A DNA stretch of 64,000 nt. Source: Halomonas sp. GD1P12 (GTDB lineage: Bacteria; Pseudomonadota; Gammaproteobacteria; Pseudomonadales; Halomonadaceae). Positions 48,746 to 58,297 of this stretch are shown piece by piece (the first letter of the stretch is position 1; every line of letters starts with the position of its first letter). The DNA lies in contig NZ_CP107007.1 in NCBI RefSeq assembly GCF_025725645.1, forward strand, positions 2,728,001 through 2,792,000. The letters run 5' to 3'. Position numbers and translations under genes: made by a program. Under the pieces are notes generated by a model. The model was given only the letters and a program-made list of their open reading frames with translations. It did not search any database and had not been told where the DNA came from.

Positions 48746-49660
48746 CTAGTAAACCTCCCCATCCCCCTCCGGGCGCGTCTTGAAGCGCCGGTGAAGCCAC
48801 AGGTACTGCTCCGGGTGCTTGCGGATCGCCCGTTCGATGAACTGGTTCACCCGGGTGGCGTCGTCCACTTCATCCTTGCTCGGGAAATTCTCGAAGGCCG
48901 GCAGACACTCGATGGTGTAGGTGCGGTTATCCGGATTGCGGTGGAACATCAAGGGCACTACCGGCGCGCCGGTCATGCGCGCGATCTTCGAGGTCAGACG
49001 AATGGTCGCCGCCTGCTGGCCAAAGAGCGGCGCAAATACGCTGACATCGCGGCCGAAGTCCTGGTCCGGCGAGTACCAGACGATATGCCCCGCCTTGATG
49101 CGACGCACGACCCCGCGTAGGTCGTGGCGGTCGATCGCCTGGCCGAAAATCCGCGAGCGGGCCCGGGTCATGAAGCGCTCGAACAGCGGATTATTGTGCG
49201 GCCGGTAGACCACGTCCGCCGGAAAGAAGAGCGAGTGCAGCGCCCCGCCTAAATCCAGCGTCGAGAAGTGAATGCCGACGACCAGCACGCCCTTGCCCTG
49301 AGCTTTGGCCCGGGCCAGGTGCTCCTCGCCATGGTAGGCCACCCGGTGGCGAAAGCCCTCGGCGCGGCGACACCAGCCGGTGGCGGTCTCGACCAGCCCG
49401 ATACCGTTGGCGATGAAGGTCTGTTTGACCAGCTGGCGCTGCTCCTCAGCGCTTTTTTCCGGAAAGCAGAGCGCGATGTTGGTCGCGGTGATATGGCGCC
49501 GGCGCTTGATCAGCGCCCAGGCCATCAGCCCGATGAGCTTGCCGATCGCGAGCTTCAGCCGCCAGGGCAGCCAGGCCACAACAACCATCGCGCCGATGGC
49601 AAGCCAGGTCGACCAGTAGCGCGGGTGAGCAAACGAACGGGGAAAGGGTTTCTTCGACAT
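48746..49660 (-). CDS. lpxL: Lipid A biosynthesis lauroyl-type acyltransferase
   Basis: 304 aa. An N-terminal membrane anchor (about 18-40) precedes the LPLAT domain with the catalytic HX4D motif in GIHFSTLDLGG and the later WYSPDQDFG. It adds a secondary acyl chain to Kdo2-lipid IVA at the inner membrane. Its exact position and chain length are not determinable; LpxL (HtrB) is the nearest match by sequence pattern. ATG 49660 has AAGG upstream; a TTG at 49678 would overlap the alr stop. It follows alr by 15 bases. Confidence 0.92.
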   Translation of the reverse strand: MSKKPFPRSFAHPRYWSTWLAIGAMVVVAWLPWRLKLAIGKLIGLMAWALIKRRRHITATNIALCFPEKSAEEQRQLVKQTFIANGIGLVETATGWCRRAEGFRHRVAYHGEEHLARAKAQGKGVLVVGIHFSTLDLGGALHSLFFPADVVYRPHNNPLFERFMTRARSRIFGQAIDRHDLRGVVRRIKAGHIVWYSPDQDFGRDVSVFAPLFGQQAATIRLTSKIARMTGAPVVPLMFHRNPDNRTYTIECLPAFENFPSKDEVDDATRVNQFIERAIRKHPEQYLWLHRRFKTRPEGDGEVY

Positions 49661-49674
49661 TCCAATAACCTTGA

Positions 49675-50769
49675 TCAAGCGCCGTGATAGCGGCGCGGCA
49701 CCCGGGGCAGCACCCCGGTCAAGAGCGTATAGCTGATCGTGTCGCAGTGGCGGGCGACCTCGTCCACCGACAAAAGCGCCCCACAGGCGCTTTGGCCCCA
49801 GAGCGTCACGTCGCTGCCGATCGCAACACCGCTCACGTCGGTCACATCCACGGTGAGCATGTCCATCGACACGCGCCCGACGATCCGGCAGCGCTGACCG
49901 TTAACCAGCACCGGCGTGCCGTCTTTTGCGTGACGATCGACGCCGTCACCGTAGCCCGCGGCGACCACGGCGATCAATGAGCGCCCGGGTGCGCGCCAGC
50001 GCCCGCCGTAGCCGACCGGCTCGTTTGCCTCGATCTCGCGCAGCGCGATGATTTCCGAGCGCAGGCTCATGACCGGGCGAAGCGCCTGGGTAATGGCGTT
50101 GTCCACTTCCAGCGGATTGCTGCCGTAAAGCATTACCCCGGGCCGGTTCCAGGCGCCGTGAGCAGCGGGATAGGCAAGCGTGGCCGGCGAGTTGGCCAGA
50201 CACAGCGGCGCGCCGAGGGCGTTTCCAAGTGCCGCGACACTTTGAAGCTGGCGCTCGAAGTAGCCGCTGTCGCCGGCATCCGCCGTGGCGAAGTGGCTCA
50301 TCAGGTGAAGCTCGCCGACTCCAGGGGCGGCCTCGAGTCGGCGCCAAATGGCCTCTACCCGGTCGGGCTCGAACCCCAGCCGATGCATGCCGGAGTCGAC
50401 CTTGACCCAGACGGGGATCGGCGTTTGGGGCGTAAACGCCAATAGCGCCTCGATTTGCCACTCGCTGTGCACGCTGGTCCATAAGTCGTGAGCATCGATA
50501 AGAGCGAGCTCTTCGGCGTCGAAGAAGCCCTCGAGCAGTACGATGGGAGCGGTGATGCCGCCTTCGCGCAGCGTGATCGCCTCTTCAATACACGCCACCG
50601 CCAACGCCGGCGCGAGCGGCGCAAGCGCCCGGGCACAGGCGAGTGCGCCGTGGCCGTAGGCGTTGGCCTTGATCACCGCCACGGACCGGCTTTGGGGCGC
50701 GCAGCCGGCGGCCACGCGGTAGTTGTGACGCAGCGCGTCGAGATCGATATGGGCCGCCAGCGGGCGCAT
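49675..50769 (-). CDS. alr: Alanine racemase
   Basis: 364 aa PLP enzyme. It interconverts L- and D-alanine for peptidoglycan. The Lys that binds PLP is in VIKANAYGHGA, the second catalytic Tyr follows in GYGGRWR, and MLYGSNPL is a conserved Tyr block. ATG 50769 was preferred to a GTG at 50781 because the sequence then begins RPLAAHIDLDALRHNY, as in the family. It runs into lpxL, so D-Ala and lipid A synthesis genes share a unit here. Confidence 0.95.
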   Translation of the reverse strand: MRPLAAHIDLDALRHNYRVAAGCAPQSRSVAVIKANAYGHGALACARALAPLAPALAVACIEEAITLREGGITAPIVLLEGFFDAEELALIDAHDLWTSVHSEWQIEALLAFTPQTPIPVWVKVDSGMHRLGFEPDRVEAIWRRLEAAPGVGELHLMSHFATADAGDSGYFERQLQSVAALGNALGAPLCLANSPATLAYPAAHGAWNRPGVMLYGSNPLEVDNAITQALRPVMSLRSEIIALREIEANEPVGYGGRWRAPGRSLIAVVAAGYGDGVDRHAKDGTPVLVNGQRCRIVGRVSMDMLTVDVTDVSGVAIGSDVTLWGQSACGALLSVDEVARHCDTISYTLLTGVLPRVPRRYHGA

Positions 50770-50824
50770 GGCTCTTCTCACTTACCAGGCGCTGAAACGG
50801 CGCCTGCGGTTTTCATTCGGGTAT

Positions 50825-50846
50825 AAAAAAGCCCAACGTATTGGGC
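50825..50846 (-). terminator. Rho-independent terminator of rpoS
   Basis: Stem GCCCAA, loop CGTA, TTGGGC, with T6 on the minus strand. It is about 90 bases after the rpoS stop and upstream of alr. Confidence 0.82.
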
Positions 50847-50936
50847 CGGGTCATCTGCCTGGATACCGGCGCACCGGCTGGCCGGTGCGCCCTGTCTTGC
50901 CGCTGGCAAGTCTCGCGGGAAGCAGTGCTTTAAGGC

Positions 50937-51911
50937 TTAGCTCTCGAAAATGGCGTCGAGAGAGAGGCCCTGTTTTTCCAGCGAGCGACGAAGCTTCTTT
51001 AGCGCTTCGACCTGGATTTGACGAACCCGCTCGCGAGTCAGACCAATTTCAGCGCCGACTTCCTCGAGGGTCGCCGACTCGTGGCCTCGAAGGCCAAAAC
51101 GGCGAACCACGACTTCGCGCTGCTTTTCACTGAGCTCGTCGAGCCAGTGATCGACGTGCTCGCGCACGTCACCGTCGACCAGTAGCGATTCCGGGCCGGA
51201 GACATCGTCGTCAGCCAGGGTGTCGATCAACGGTTTGTCGCTTTCGCCGCCCATGGGGTAATCCACCGACGACACGCGCTCGTTCAAGCCCAGCATTTTC
51301 TTGACCGTGCTCACCGGTTTGTCGAGATGCTCGGCAATCTCTTCGGCGGTCGCCTCGTGGTCGAGCTTTTGCGTCAGCTCACGCGCGGCACGCAGATAGA
51401 TGTTGAGCTCCTTGACTACGTGGATGGGCAAACGAATGGTGCGCGTCTGATTCATCAGCGCCCGCTCGATCGTTTGACGAATCCACCAGGTAGCGTAGGT
51501 CGAAAAACGAAATCCGCGCTCGGGGTCGAACTTCTCCACGGCGCGAATGAGGCCCAAATTGCCCTCCTCGATCAGATCGAGCAGCGTCAAACCCCGGTTG
51601 AGGTAGCGTCTGGCGATCTTGACCACCAGGCGCAGGTTGGATTCGATCATCCGCGAGCGACCCAGCGGGTCCCCCTTGCGCGCTAGCCGGCCATAATAGA
51701 CCTCCTCTTCCGGCGTCAAAAGCGGCGAAAAACCGATTTCGTTGAGATAAATTTGCGTAGCGTCCAGGCTCTGGGTCGACTGTCGATCTTCGCGCCCCAG
51801 TGCTTTTTCGAAGGCATCTTCCTCTTCGTTGGCGGATTCCTCGGCATCGTCCAATGCCTCCTCCGCGGTCTCGAGGTCAACCTCCTGCAGGTCCTTCTCC
51901 AGCATGCTCAT
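50937..51911 (-). CDS. rpoS: RNA polymerase sigma factor RpoS (stationary-phase/general stress)
   Basis: 324 aa. Sigma-38 pattern: [21 protein letters not shown] (region 1.2), [19 protein letters not shown] and [20 protein letters not shown] (region 2), [19 protein letters not shown] (region 3), and [20 protein letters not shown] (region 4). The N-terminal 60 residues are strongly acidic. Start at ATG 51911 (GGGGGT upstream) was preferred over a start at 51944 without a ribosome site; an ATG two codons further in is also possible. It follows nlpD, whose body usually carries the main rpoS promoter. Confidence 0.97.
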   Translation of the reverse strand: MSMLEKDLQEVDLETAEEALDDAEESANEEEDAFEKALGREDRQSTQSLDATQIYLNEIGFSPLLTPEEEVYYGRLARKGDPLGRSRMIESNLRLVVKIARRYLNRGLTLLDLIEEGNLGLIRAVEKFDPERGFRFSTYATWWIRQTIERALMNQTRTIRLPIHVVKELNIYLRAARELTQKLDHEATAEEIAEHLDKPVSTVKKMLGLNERVSSVDYPMGGESDKPLIDTLADDDVSGPESLLVDGDVREHVDHWLDELSEKQREVVVRRFGLRGHESATLEEVGAEIGLTRERVRQIQVEALKKLRRSLEKQGLSLDAIFES

Positions 51912-52073
51912 GATCTTACCCCCGTTGTCTTGCCTAACCGCCATGTAAAAAAGTGTGGGTGGTCGTACTGTCTGTACGCGCTCACCGTTATTGTTATATG
52001 ACGCTCTTATCAAGCTGTTCGGGTTTTTCTAAAGGCGCGGGGCGCCTTGGCCAAGCCGATCAAAGAGAGCGCT

Positions 52074-53159
52074 TTATCGCGATGGTAAAAAGTCCAAGGG
52101 GTTTTCGGGCTGGCCATCGCGGCGCACCTCGAAATGAAGTTTGACGCTGTCGGTGTCGCTATCGCCCATGGTGGCAATGACTTCTCCTGCCTCGACCACA
52201 TCGTTTTCGCTGACGCGCAAGCTGTCGTTGTGCGCGTAAGCGCTAAGAAACTGGTCATTGTGTTTGAGTAGTATGAGGTTGCCATAACCCCGTACTCCGC
52301 TACCGGCGTAGACCACGATGCCTGGACCGGCGGCTCTTACAGGTTGCCCCTTTTGTCCCGTGATATCAATCCCGGCGGTGATCGTTTCGCCCTCACCAAA
52401 GCCACCGGCGACCTGGCCATCCGCCGGCCAGCGCCAGTTGATGGTCTCGGCCGGCGTGAAGGTGCGCGAGGAGCGATCCGGAGCCGCGGGCGCTTCGGGC
52501 GCGGCGGCGGGCTCGGGTGTCGACTCCACCGGTTCGGGCTGCGGCTCGGGCTCAGCGGGTGCCTCCGGCTCCGGCGTGGCGGCGGGCGCCTCCTCTATCG
52601 ACGACTCGGCCTCAGGTTCGGCGATGGGCGCCTCTTCACGCGCCGGCGCCTGGCCGTCATTACTGCCGTTATTGGTGTCGCCGCGCTCGGCGGTGATGCG
52701 CTGATTGCGCTCGATGGCACTCTCATCCGGCAATAGCCAGTCCATCTGCTGGTCGCTTGACTGAACGGTGTTTTGGCCTCCGGTCTCGTTGCTAGCGATC
52801 GCCACTCCACCGCCCAGACCAGTAGCTACCGCGCCCCCCTGACGCGCCGGCGGCGACTGATCGGCCGGGCTCGGCCCTTGAGCATTCGCCCCGCCGCCCT
52901 GGCGCAGCGTGATGGTCTGGCCGGGTTGAATCTGATACGGCGGGGCGATGTTGTTCATCGCCGCCAGCTCCCGGTAGTCCAAATTGTATTGCCAGGCGAT
53001 GCCATAGAGCGTGTCGCCCGGCGCGACGGTGTACTGGGGCGAGCTTTCCACCGCGCGGCGCGCCTCGCTCAGATCTCGTACCTGGGGCGCGTTTGACGGC
53101 TGATTGACGCAACCGCTGATGGCCAACGCCACCAAAGAGAGTGTAAAAACCTTACGCAT
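52074..53159 (-). CDS. nlpD: Murein hydrolase activator NlpD-type lipoprotein
   Basis: 361 aa. It has the lipobox ISGC, a LysM motif (YTVAPGDTLYGIAWQYNLDYRE, about 50-90), a long Pro/Glu/Ala linker (about 150-240) and a C-terminal LytM/M23 fold. The LytM metal ligands are not all present: the first His site reads TAGIDI and the last is VKLHFEV, so it is probably non-catalytic and activates an amidase (AmiC) at the septum as E. coli NlpD does. ATG 53159 follows AAGGAG. It lies upstream of rpoS as in other gammaproteobacteria. Confidence 0.95.
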   Translation of the reverse strand: MRKVFTLSLVALAISGCVNQPSNAPQVRDLSEARRAVESSPQYTVAPGDTLYGIAWQYNLDYRELAAMNNIAPPYQIQPGQTITLRQGGGANAQGPSPADQSPPARQGGAVATGLGGGVAIASNETGGQNTVQSSDQQMDWLLPDESAIERNQRITAERGDTNNGSNDGQAPAREEAPIAEPEAESSIEEAPAATPEPEAPAEPEPQPEPVESTPEPAAAPEAPAAPDRSSRTFTPAETINWRWPADGQVAGGFGEGETITAGIDITGQKGQPVRAAGPGIVVYAGSGVRGYGNLILLKHNDQFLSAYAHNDSLRVSENDVVEAGEVIATMGDSDTDSVKLHFEVRRDGQPENPLDFLPSR

Positions 53160-53176
53160 GCAAACTCTACTCCTTT

Positions 53177-54133
53177 TCAACGCCGCGCGCCTTGTGTCGA
53201 ACTGCCTGGTCCTTGAACGGCCCGCCGGCTAAGTACCACGACCAGCGCCGCGCCGATGAGCATCATGACAACGACGCCCGCTACCTGAGCGCTACCGTCG
53301 ATCAGGTTAGCGTAGTCACCTGGCAGCAGGTAGCGGTGCGATAGCGCAATGATCTGCCCTTCGGGGCCCATTTGATAGCTAAGAAGTTCGCGCCAGGGCC
53401 ACAGCACCGGTAGCGAGCCGACGATGAAACCTAAAAGTAGCTGCATCGTGGCGTTGTGATGGCGCTTCAAAAGCCACCAGAGAAACCGTGAAAAGAGCAT
53501 CAGACCGACAAGACAGCCCAAGCCAAACCACATGATAATACCGATGTCGAGACTTTTGATAGCCCCCATGATGGTGCCATAAAGCCCCATGGTGAGTAAC
53601 AAAAAGCTTCCGGACACGCCGGGCAGCAGCATCGCGCTGATGGCGATGGCTCCAGCCACGACGACGATCAGCGCCTCGTTGCCCAACAGCAGCACCAGCG
53701 GCATCAATGCCGGCAGCGCCTGGGCAAGCAGCAGCCCGGCCAACAGCGGCAGCACGTACAAAAGCCGCCAGCGCCCGCTCGCCCGACCTACCACCAGCGC
53801 CGAGGCAGCGACCAGCCCGAAAAAGAAGCCGTCAAGCAGCAACGGGTGTGTGTGCATCAGCCAAAGCGCCAAGTGCGCCACGCTCACCAGGCTCAGCGCG
53901 ATACCGGCCAGAAGCGGCACCAAAAAACCGAGATTCAGATGCGCAAAAAGGCCCCGCCAGCCGCCCTGGCGCCAGGCAGGCCAGGCACTGGGGCCGAACT
54001 GCTTGATGGTGTGGATCAGCTCTTCATAAATACCGGTGATGAAGGCAATCGTGCCTCCCGAAACGCCGGGCACCGCGTCGGCGGCGCCCATCCCGGCGCC
54101 TTTCAAAAATACGCCCAAGCGTCGATGCTTCAA
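53177..54133 (-). CDS. DUF368 membrane protein, putative undecaprenyl-phosphate translocase (PopT-like)
   Basis: 318 aa, about eight to ten membrane helices. It has the DUF368 hallmark AADAVPGVSGGTIAFITGIYEEL and a second inverted-like copy LLPGVSGSFLLLTMGLYG. DUF368 proteins (PopT) were shown in Gram-positive and Vibrio species to flip undecaprenyl phosphate back across the membrane. The TTG at 54133 has AAGGAG 7 nt upstream and overlaps the pcm stop; the longer frame from 54226 runs inside pcm. It is embedded between pcm and nlpD, linking lipid carrier recycling to the rpoS locus. Confidence 0.88.
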   Translation of the reverse strand: MKHRRLGVFLKGAGMGAADAVPGVSGGTIAFITGIYEELIHTIKQFGPSAWPAWRQGGWRGLFAHLNLGFLVPLLAGIALSLVSVAHLALWLMHTHPLLLDGFFFGLVAASALVVGRASGRWRLLYVLPLLAGLLLAQALPALMPLVLLLGNEALIVVVAGAIAISAMLLPGVSGSFLLLTMGLYGTIMGAIKSLDIGIIMWFGLGCLVGLMLFSRFLWWLLKRHHNATMQLLLGFIVGSLPVLWPWRELLSYQMGPEGQIIALSHRYLLPGDYANLIDGSAQVAGVVVMMLIGAALVVVLSRRAVQGPGSSTQGARR

Positions 54134-54762
54134 TCCACCACTCCTTGCAATAAAGGGACGAAGCGTACCGGCTCGAGACGGCGCTTCTCGAACGCCCCAC
54201 CGATACGCTTGACCTGTGTTAGCCACTGGCTGCCGTCCGGCGCTTCCAGTGGCGCAATCAATACGCCGTGATGACCCAACTGCTCCAACAGCGCTTTGGG
54301 CAGCGTTTGCGCGCAGGCAGTCAACAGGATCACGTCGAACGTGTGCCCGCCGGGCCAGCCCTCGCCGCCGTCGGCGATCGCCAGATTCACACGGGCGTCG
54401 AGACTCGAAAGCCGCCCGGCCGCGCGCTCGCCAAGCGTGACGATTCGCTCGACGGAATAAAGCGTGGGTACCAGCCGCGAAAGCACCAGCGCCTGGTAGC
54501 CCGACCCGGTGCCTACTTCGAGCACCCGCCGGGGGTTGGCCTTGAGCACGAGCTCGGTCATGCGCGCCACGATGAACGGCTGCGAAAGCGTCTGGCCATA
54601 GCCAATCGGCAGCGCCGTGTCCTCGTACGCCCGGTGCGCCAGCGCCTCGTCGACGAACAGGTGGCGCGGCTCGGCGGCCATGACCTCGAGCACCCGCGCG
54701 TCAACAATGCCCTGGTCGATCAACCGTTCGACCATACGGTCTCGCGTGCGCTGGGAGGTCAT
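54130..54762 (-). CDS. pcm: Protein-L-isoaspartate O-methyltransferase
   Basis: 210 aa SAM methyltransferase that starts repair of damaged aspartyl residues. The SAM site is EVGTGSGYQALVLS, and it has IGYGQTLSQPFIVARM, a family block. The start at ATG 54762 has GGGCGGGGG upstream; a TTG at 54801 overlaps the surE end and is less likely. It is preceded by surE, the usual order. Confidence 0.95.
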   Translation of the reverse strand: MTSQRTRDRMVERLIDQGIVDARVLEVMAAEPRHLFVDEALAHRAYEDTALPIGYGQTLSQPFIVARMTELVLKANPRRVLEVGTGSGYQALVLSRLVPTLYSVERIVTLGERAAGRLSSLDARVNLAIADGGEGWPGGHTFDVILLTACAQTLPKALLEQLGHHGVLIAPLEAPDGSQWLTQVKRIGGAFEKRRLEPVRFVPLLQGVVD

Positions 54763-54793
54763 CCCCCGCCCACGGCGCTCTGCCTGAAAGAGA

Positions 54794-55540
54794 TCAGGCA
54801 AAAGCGTCCAGCCAGGCTTGCACGTCGCCCCGCGCCGGGTGGCGCGTCAAGTCGGTCTGTAGCGGCGTGATCGAGACGAAGCCTTCGTTGATTGCGGCGA
54901 AATCCGTGTCCTCGCCGTCGTCGGCGTTGGCCGCCACCGGCGCGATCCAGTAGCGCGTGCGCCCGCGCGGATCCTTGATCGGTACCGCCTTCTCCGCCGG
55001 GCCGCGATAGCCAAGCCTTGTCACGCGCACGCCCTTGATCTCCTCCCAGGGCAAATCCGGCACGTTGACGTTCAAAAGGGTTCTTGGCGGCAGCGACAGC
55101 GTATCGGCAGCGCCGACGAGTGTCGCCGCCATGCGCGCGGCGCTCTCGAAATGGCGCTCGCCGCAAAGCGACATGGCGATCGCGCTCATGCCCAGGTTGC
55201 GCCCTTCCATGGCCGCCGCAACGGTGCCGGAGTAAAGCACGTCGTCGCCCAGGTTGCTACCGTGATTGATCCCGGCGATCACGAGATCCGGGCGCTCGTC
55301 CCACACCCCGTTCACGCCGAGATAGACGCAGTCGGCGGGTGTGCCATCGACGCTGTAAAAGCCGCTGTCGAGCGCGGTGAGCGATAGCGGGCGCGACAGC
55401 GTCAGCGAGTTGCTCGCCCCGCTGCGGTCACGGTCCGGCGCCACCACGCGCAGTCTGGCGTGCTCGATGAGCCCGTCGTGCAGCGCGCGAAGCCCCGGGG
55501 CGTACACGCCGTCGTCGTTGGATAAAAGCAGTCGTCGCAT
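54794..55540 (-). CDS. surE: 5'/3'-nucleotidase SurE
   Basis: 248 aa. Metal-dependent phosphatase acting on nucleoside monophosphates. It begins [16 protein letters not shown] (metal-binding Asp-Asp), with [11 protein letters not shown] and [20 protein letters not shown] as other family blocks. Its end is 31 bases before the pcm start. The leftward unit runs surE-pcm-DUF368-nlpD-rpoS. Confidence 0.97.
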   Translation of the reverse strand: MRRLLLSNDDGVYAPGLRALHDGLIEHARLRVVAPDRDRSGASNSLTLSRPLSLTALDSGFYSVDGTPADCVYLGVNGVWDERPDLVIAGINHGSNLGDDVLYSGTVAAAMEGRNLGMSAIAMSLCGERHFESAARMAATLVGAADTLSLPPRTLLNVNVPDLPWEEIKGVRVTRLGYRGPAEKAVPIKDPRGRTRYWIAPVAANADDGEDTDFAAINEGFVSITPLQTDLTRHPARGDVQAWLDAFA

Positions 55541-55628
55541 GGGCCTCTCCCTGGGCAGTCGGTGTGGCGTGATTCCCTGACCGTGTGCACGGCACCAAAT
55601 GTGCGAGTACGCTCGCGCAAGCGCGCCA

Positions 55629-56666
55629 TCAAAAATCCGGGTGGTCGATCAGCTCGCGCAAAAGCGCGGTCGCAAAGCCGCCACGTGGCAAAGAAAATGC
55701 GAGCACTACGGCATCGGCCTCACGCGTCAGTACGGGCTCGATGACGCGCATCCTAAGCGCCCGGTGACTTTTTTTCACCCCCGCCCGGTTCAAACCGTCA
55801 CACAGCGCGGCTTCGCGGGCGTAAAGCGCCTGCTCCAGCGCGCCGGCCTTACCGAGCGCAGCCTCGCCAACGCCCCAAAGCGGCCCCGCCGGATGAAGGT
55901 CGAGCGCTTCGGCGCGCGCGGTGAGCGTTTCATCAACCTCGTTTATACTAAACACGCTTTGGGTGCCGTCGAGCATCAGCGTATCGCCCGGTACCGGCGA
56001 GTGCCAGCTTCCATCACCCACCCGCGCGCTCAAAAACTCGTTGAACAAAAACGCGCGCGCCGTGGAGAGCAGCATGCCTTGGCGGTCGTCGCGCTTGCGC
56101 CAGCCCTTTTGCAGCACCGCGCGCGCCTTTCCCAGATTGCGCCCCTGGGCGCCAAAGCGCTGGGGGCCAAAGTAGCTGGCCACGCCTTCACGGCACAGCG
56201 CCTCCCAGCGTTTGGCGAACGCCTCGGTTTCGACGGCCTCGCCGCTTACGCGCAGGCGAAAGCGGTTGGTGCGGTGCACGCCGCGCTTGAGCTTGCGCGG
56301 GTGTCGCCCCTGCTCGACCAGGCGAATGCCCTGAACCGCGAGCGCCTCCTCCAGGCCCTCCGGCGACGGCCGGCCTGGCAGGTGGACGCTGAGCCACTGG
56401 CGCGTCACCGCGATTTTATCCTTCATGCCCGAGTAGCCAATGGCGCGCGGCGCCACCTCACACAGTCGGGCGAGGTGCTTGACCACCTCGAGGGTGGTCA
56501 GGCCGCGTTTTTCAAGGCGCAGCCACACATGCTCGCCCTCGCCTTGTGGGGTGAAGTCGAGCTGCTCATCGACGAAGAAATCCTCCGGTACCTGGCGGTA
56601 CTGGCCCGGCGCGCGGGGGCCAAAGCGAGCCTCCAGCGCGCGGGGCCAGTCCGGCAGTGGATTCAT
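55629..56666 (-). CDS. truD: tRNA pseudouridine-13 synthase
   Basis: 345 aa. It makes pseudouridine at position 13 of tRNA-Glu. The catalytic Asp is in [15 protein letters not shown]; other blocks are NRFRLRVSG and [16 protein letters not shown]. The ATG overlaps the ispF stop (TGATG). It precedes surE by 88 bases. Confidence 0.96.
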   Translation of the reverse strand: MNPLPDWPRALEARFGPRAPGQYRQVPEDFFVDEQLDFTPQGEGEHVWLRLEKRGLTTLEVVKHLARLCEVAPRAIGYSGMKDKIAVTRQWLSVHLPGRPSPEGLEEALAVQGIRLVEQGRHPRKLKRGVHRTNRFRLRVSGEAVETEAFAKRWEALCREGVASYFGPQRFGAQGRNLGKARAVLQKGWRKRDDRQGMLLSTARAFLFNEFLSARVGDGSWHSPVPGDTLMLDGTQSVFSINEVDETLTARAEALDLHPAGPLWGVGEAALGKAGALEQALYAREAALCDGLNRAGVKKSHRALRMRVIEPVLTREADAVVLAFSLPRGGFATALLRELIDHPDF

Positions 56667-57145
56667 CAGCGCGCCCCGGGCGTTAGCAGCACCACCGCCT
56701 CGGCGGCGATACCCTCACCCCGGCCGGTAAAGCCGAGCCGCTCGGTGGTGGTCGCCTTGACATTGACCTGGCCCAGCGTCACGCCGAGATCCAAAGCGAT
56801 CACCTCGCGCATGGCGCCGATATGGGGCGCCATTTTCGGCGCCTGGGCCATGATCGTGGCGTCCAGATTGCCCACACTGAAGCCGGCCTTGCCCACCAGC
56901 GCGGCCACGTGGCGCAAGAGTGCACGGCTGTCGGCGCCTTTCCATTGTGGGTCGGTATCCGGGAAGTGGTGGCCGATGTCGCCAAGCGCGCAGGCGCCCA
57001 GCAGCGCATCGCTGATCGCGTGAAGCAGCACGTCGCCGTCGGAGTGGGCAACGAAGCCCTGCTCGAACGCGAGCCGAACCCCACCGACCATCAAATGATC
57101 ACCCGGGCCGAAGCGGTGTACGTCGAATCCATGGCCAATACGCAT
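56666..57145 (-). CDS. ispF: 2-C-methyl-D-erythritol 2,4-cyclodiphosphate synthase
   Basis: 159 aa. It cyclises the IspE product in the MEP isoprenoid pathway. It begins [12 protein letters not shown] (metal-binding Asp and His), with [17 protein letters not shown] and [15 protein letters not shown]. The ATG at 57145 has AAAGAG about ten bases upstream; a GTG at 57151 shares a base with the ispD stop. Forms the ispD-ispF pair. Confidence 0.96.
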   Translation of the reverse strand: MRIGHGFDVHRFGPGDHLMVGGVRLAFEQGFVAHSDGDVLLHAISDALLGACALGDIGHHFPDTDPQWKGADSRALLRHVAALVGKAGFSVGNLDATIMAQAPKMAPHIGAMREVIALDLGVTLGQVNVKATTTERLGFTGRGEGIAAEAVVLLTPGAR

Positions 57146-57150
57146 GAGCA

Positions 57151-57852
57151 CTACTCTTTACTGTTGCCGGCCTGCAGCGAGAGAATCGCCGCCGCTAGGG
57201 CAAGATCATCGGGATGAGTGATTTTCAGATTGTCGCGGCGGGCGCTGACGAGCTTTGGCGAAAGCCCCTGTGCCTCGATGGCGGAGGCTTCGTCGGTAAC
57301 CGCCATGCCCAGCTCCTGCGCGTGGCTGAGCGCCCGTTTTAACAGCGCGAAGCGAAACCCCTGGGGCGTCAGTGCGTGCCAGAGCCCGTCGCGGGGCTCG
57401 GTATGCGCGCTGCGCCCGGCCTCCGTTTCGCGCTTCATGGTGTCTGCCACCGGCATGGCCAGAAGCGCCCCGCCCGGATGAATGCGAGCGTTATCGACCA
57501 GCGCGCGCAGATCCTCGACGCTGACGCAAGGGCGTGCCACGTCGTGCACGATGACCAGGTCGTTATCCTCGGCGTCGATCGCGTTCAGCGCGTTCTGGAC
57601 GCTGTCGACCCGTTCGCGCCCACCGTCGACCCGCTGCCAGTGTTCAAACGGCACGAAGCGCGGATCGAAAAAGCGATCGTCGGCGTCCAGACAGAGTACC
57701 AGCCGCGCCTCTGGATAGGCGGCGTGCAGGCGCTTTAGTGTGTGGGCCAGCACCGGGCGGCCTTCGATCTCGAGATACTGCTTGGGCCGGTCGGCGCCCA
57801 TGCGCCGGCCCTGGCCCGCCGCCGGCACCACCATCCAGAGGCGATCACTCAT
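57151..57852 (-). CDS. ispD: 2-C-methyl-D-erythritol 4-phosphate cytidylyltransferase
   Basis: 233 aa. It couples CTP to MEP. The N-terminal signature is [33 protein letters not shown] and [11 protein letters not shown] are further family blocks. It starts inside the ftsB gene (8-base overlap), and is followed by ispF. Confidence 0.96.
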   Translation of the reverse strand: MSDRLWMVVPAAGQGRRMGADRPKQYLEIEGRPVLAHTLKRLHAAYPEARLVLCLDADDRFFDPRFVPFEHWQRVDGGRERVDSVQNALNAIDAEDNDLVIVHDVARPCVSVEDLRALVDNARIHPGGALLAMPVADTMKRETEAGRSAHTEPRDGLWHALTPQGFRFALLKRALSHAQELGMAVTDEASAIEAQGLSPKLVSARRDNLKITHPDDLALAAAILSLQAGNSKE

Positions 57853-58201
57853 CGGCGGTCTCGCTCTCGGCGGCGACCGGGTTGGCGACCATTGCCGCGT
57901 TCAAACCGATCAGCTCGTTTTGAATCGCCACGCCCGGCACCCAGAAAAACTGCTCGTCGCTTCGCACCATGCCCATATCGCTACGGGCGCGCTCTTCGAT
58001 GGCATCCAGACCGGTCTTGAGATCGGTGACCTCGGCGGCCAGCCGCGCGTTGCGCTCGCGCATGGGCACGTTCGCCGCCTCCTGTACCGTCACGCGCTGC
58101 TCGACGCGCTGCAGATCCTGCCAGCCGCCGTTACCCAGCCAAAGCTGATACTGTAAAAATCCCAGAACGCCCACCAGGGCGATCACCAGCCATCGATGCA
58201 T
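57845..58201 (-). CDS. ftsB: Cell-division protein FtsB
   Basis: 118 aa. A short cytoplasmic tail and one membrane helix (about 4-21) are followed by a periplasmic coiled coil (RNARLAAEVTDLKTGLDAIE) ending in RSDMGMVRSDEQFFWV. It forms the FtsQLB complex at the septum. AGGAAG precedes the ATG. Order ftsB-ispD-ispF is the conserved one. Confidence 0.95.
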   Translation of the reverse strand: MHRWLVIALVGVLGFLQYQLWLGNGGWQDLQRVEQRVTVQEAANVPMRERNARLAAEVTDLKTGLDAIEERARSDMGMVRSDEQFFWVPGVAIQNELIGLNAAMVANPVAAESETADE

Positions 58202-58297
58202 CGAAGCTTCCTGTAATCGAGTGCCTTTTCAAGGCGTGAACGGCGCGCATTATGCCAGCAAGCGGGCCTGGCAGCGAGCCGTGTGTCGCGAGCTGCG

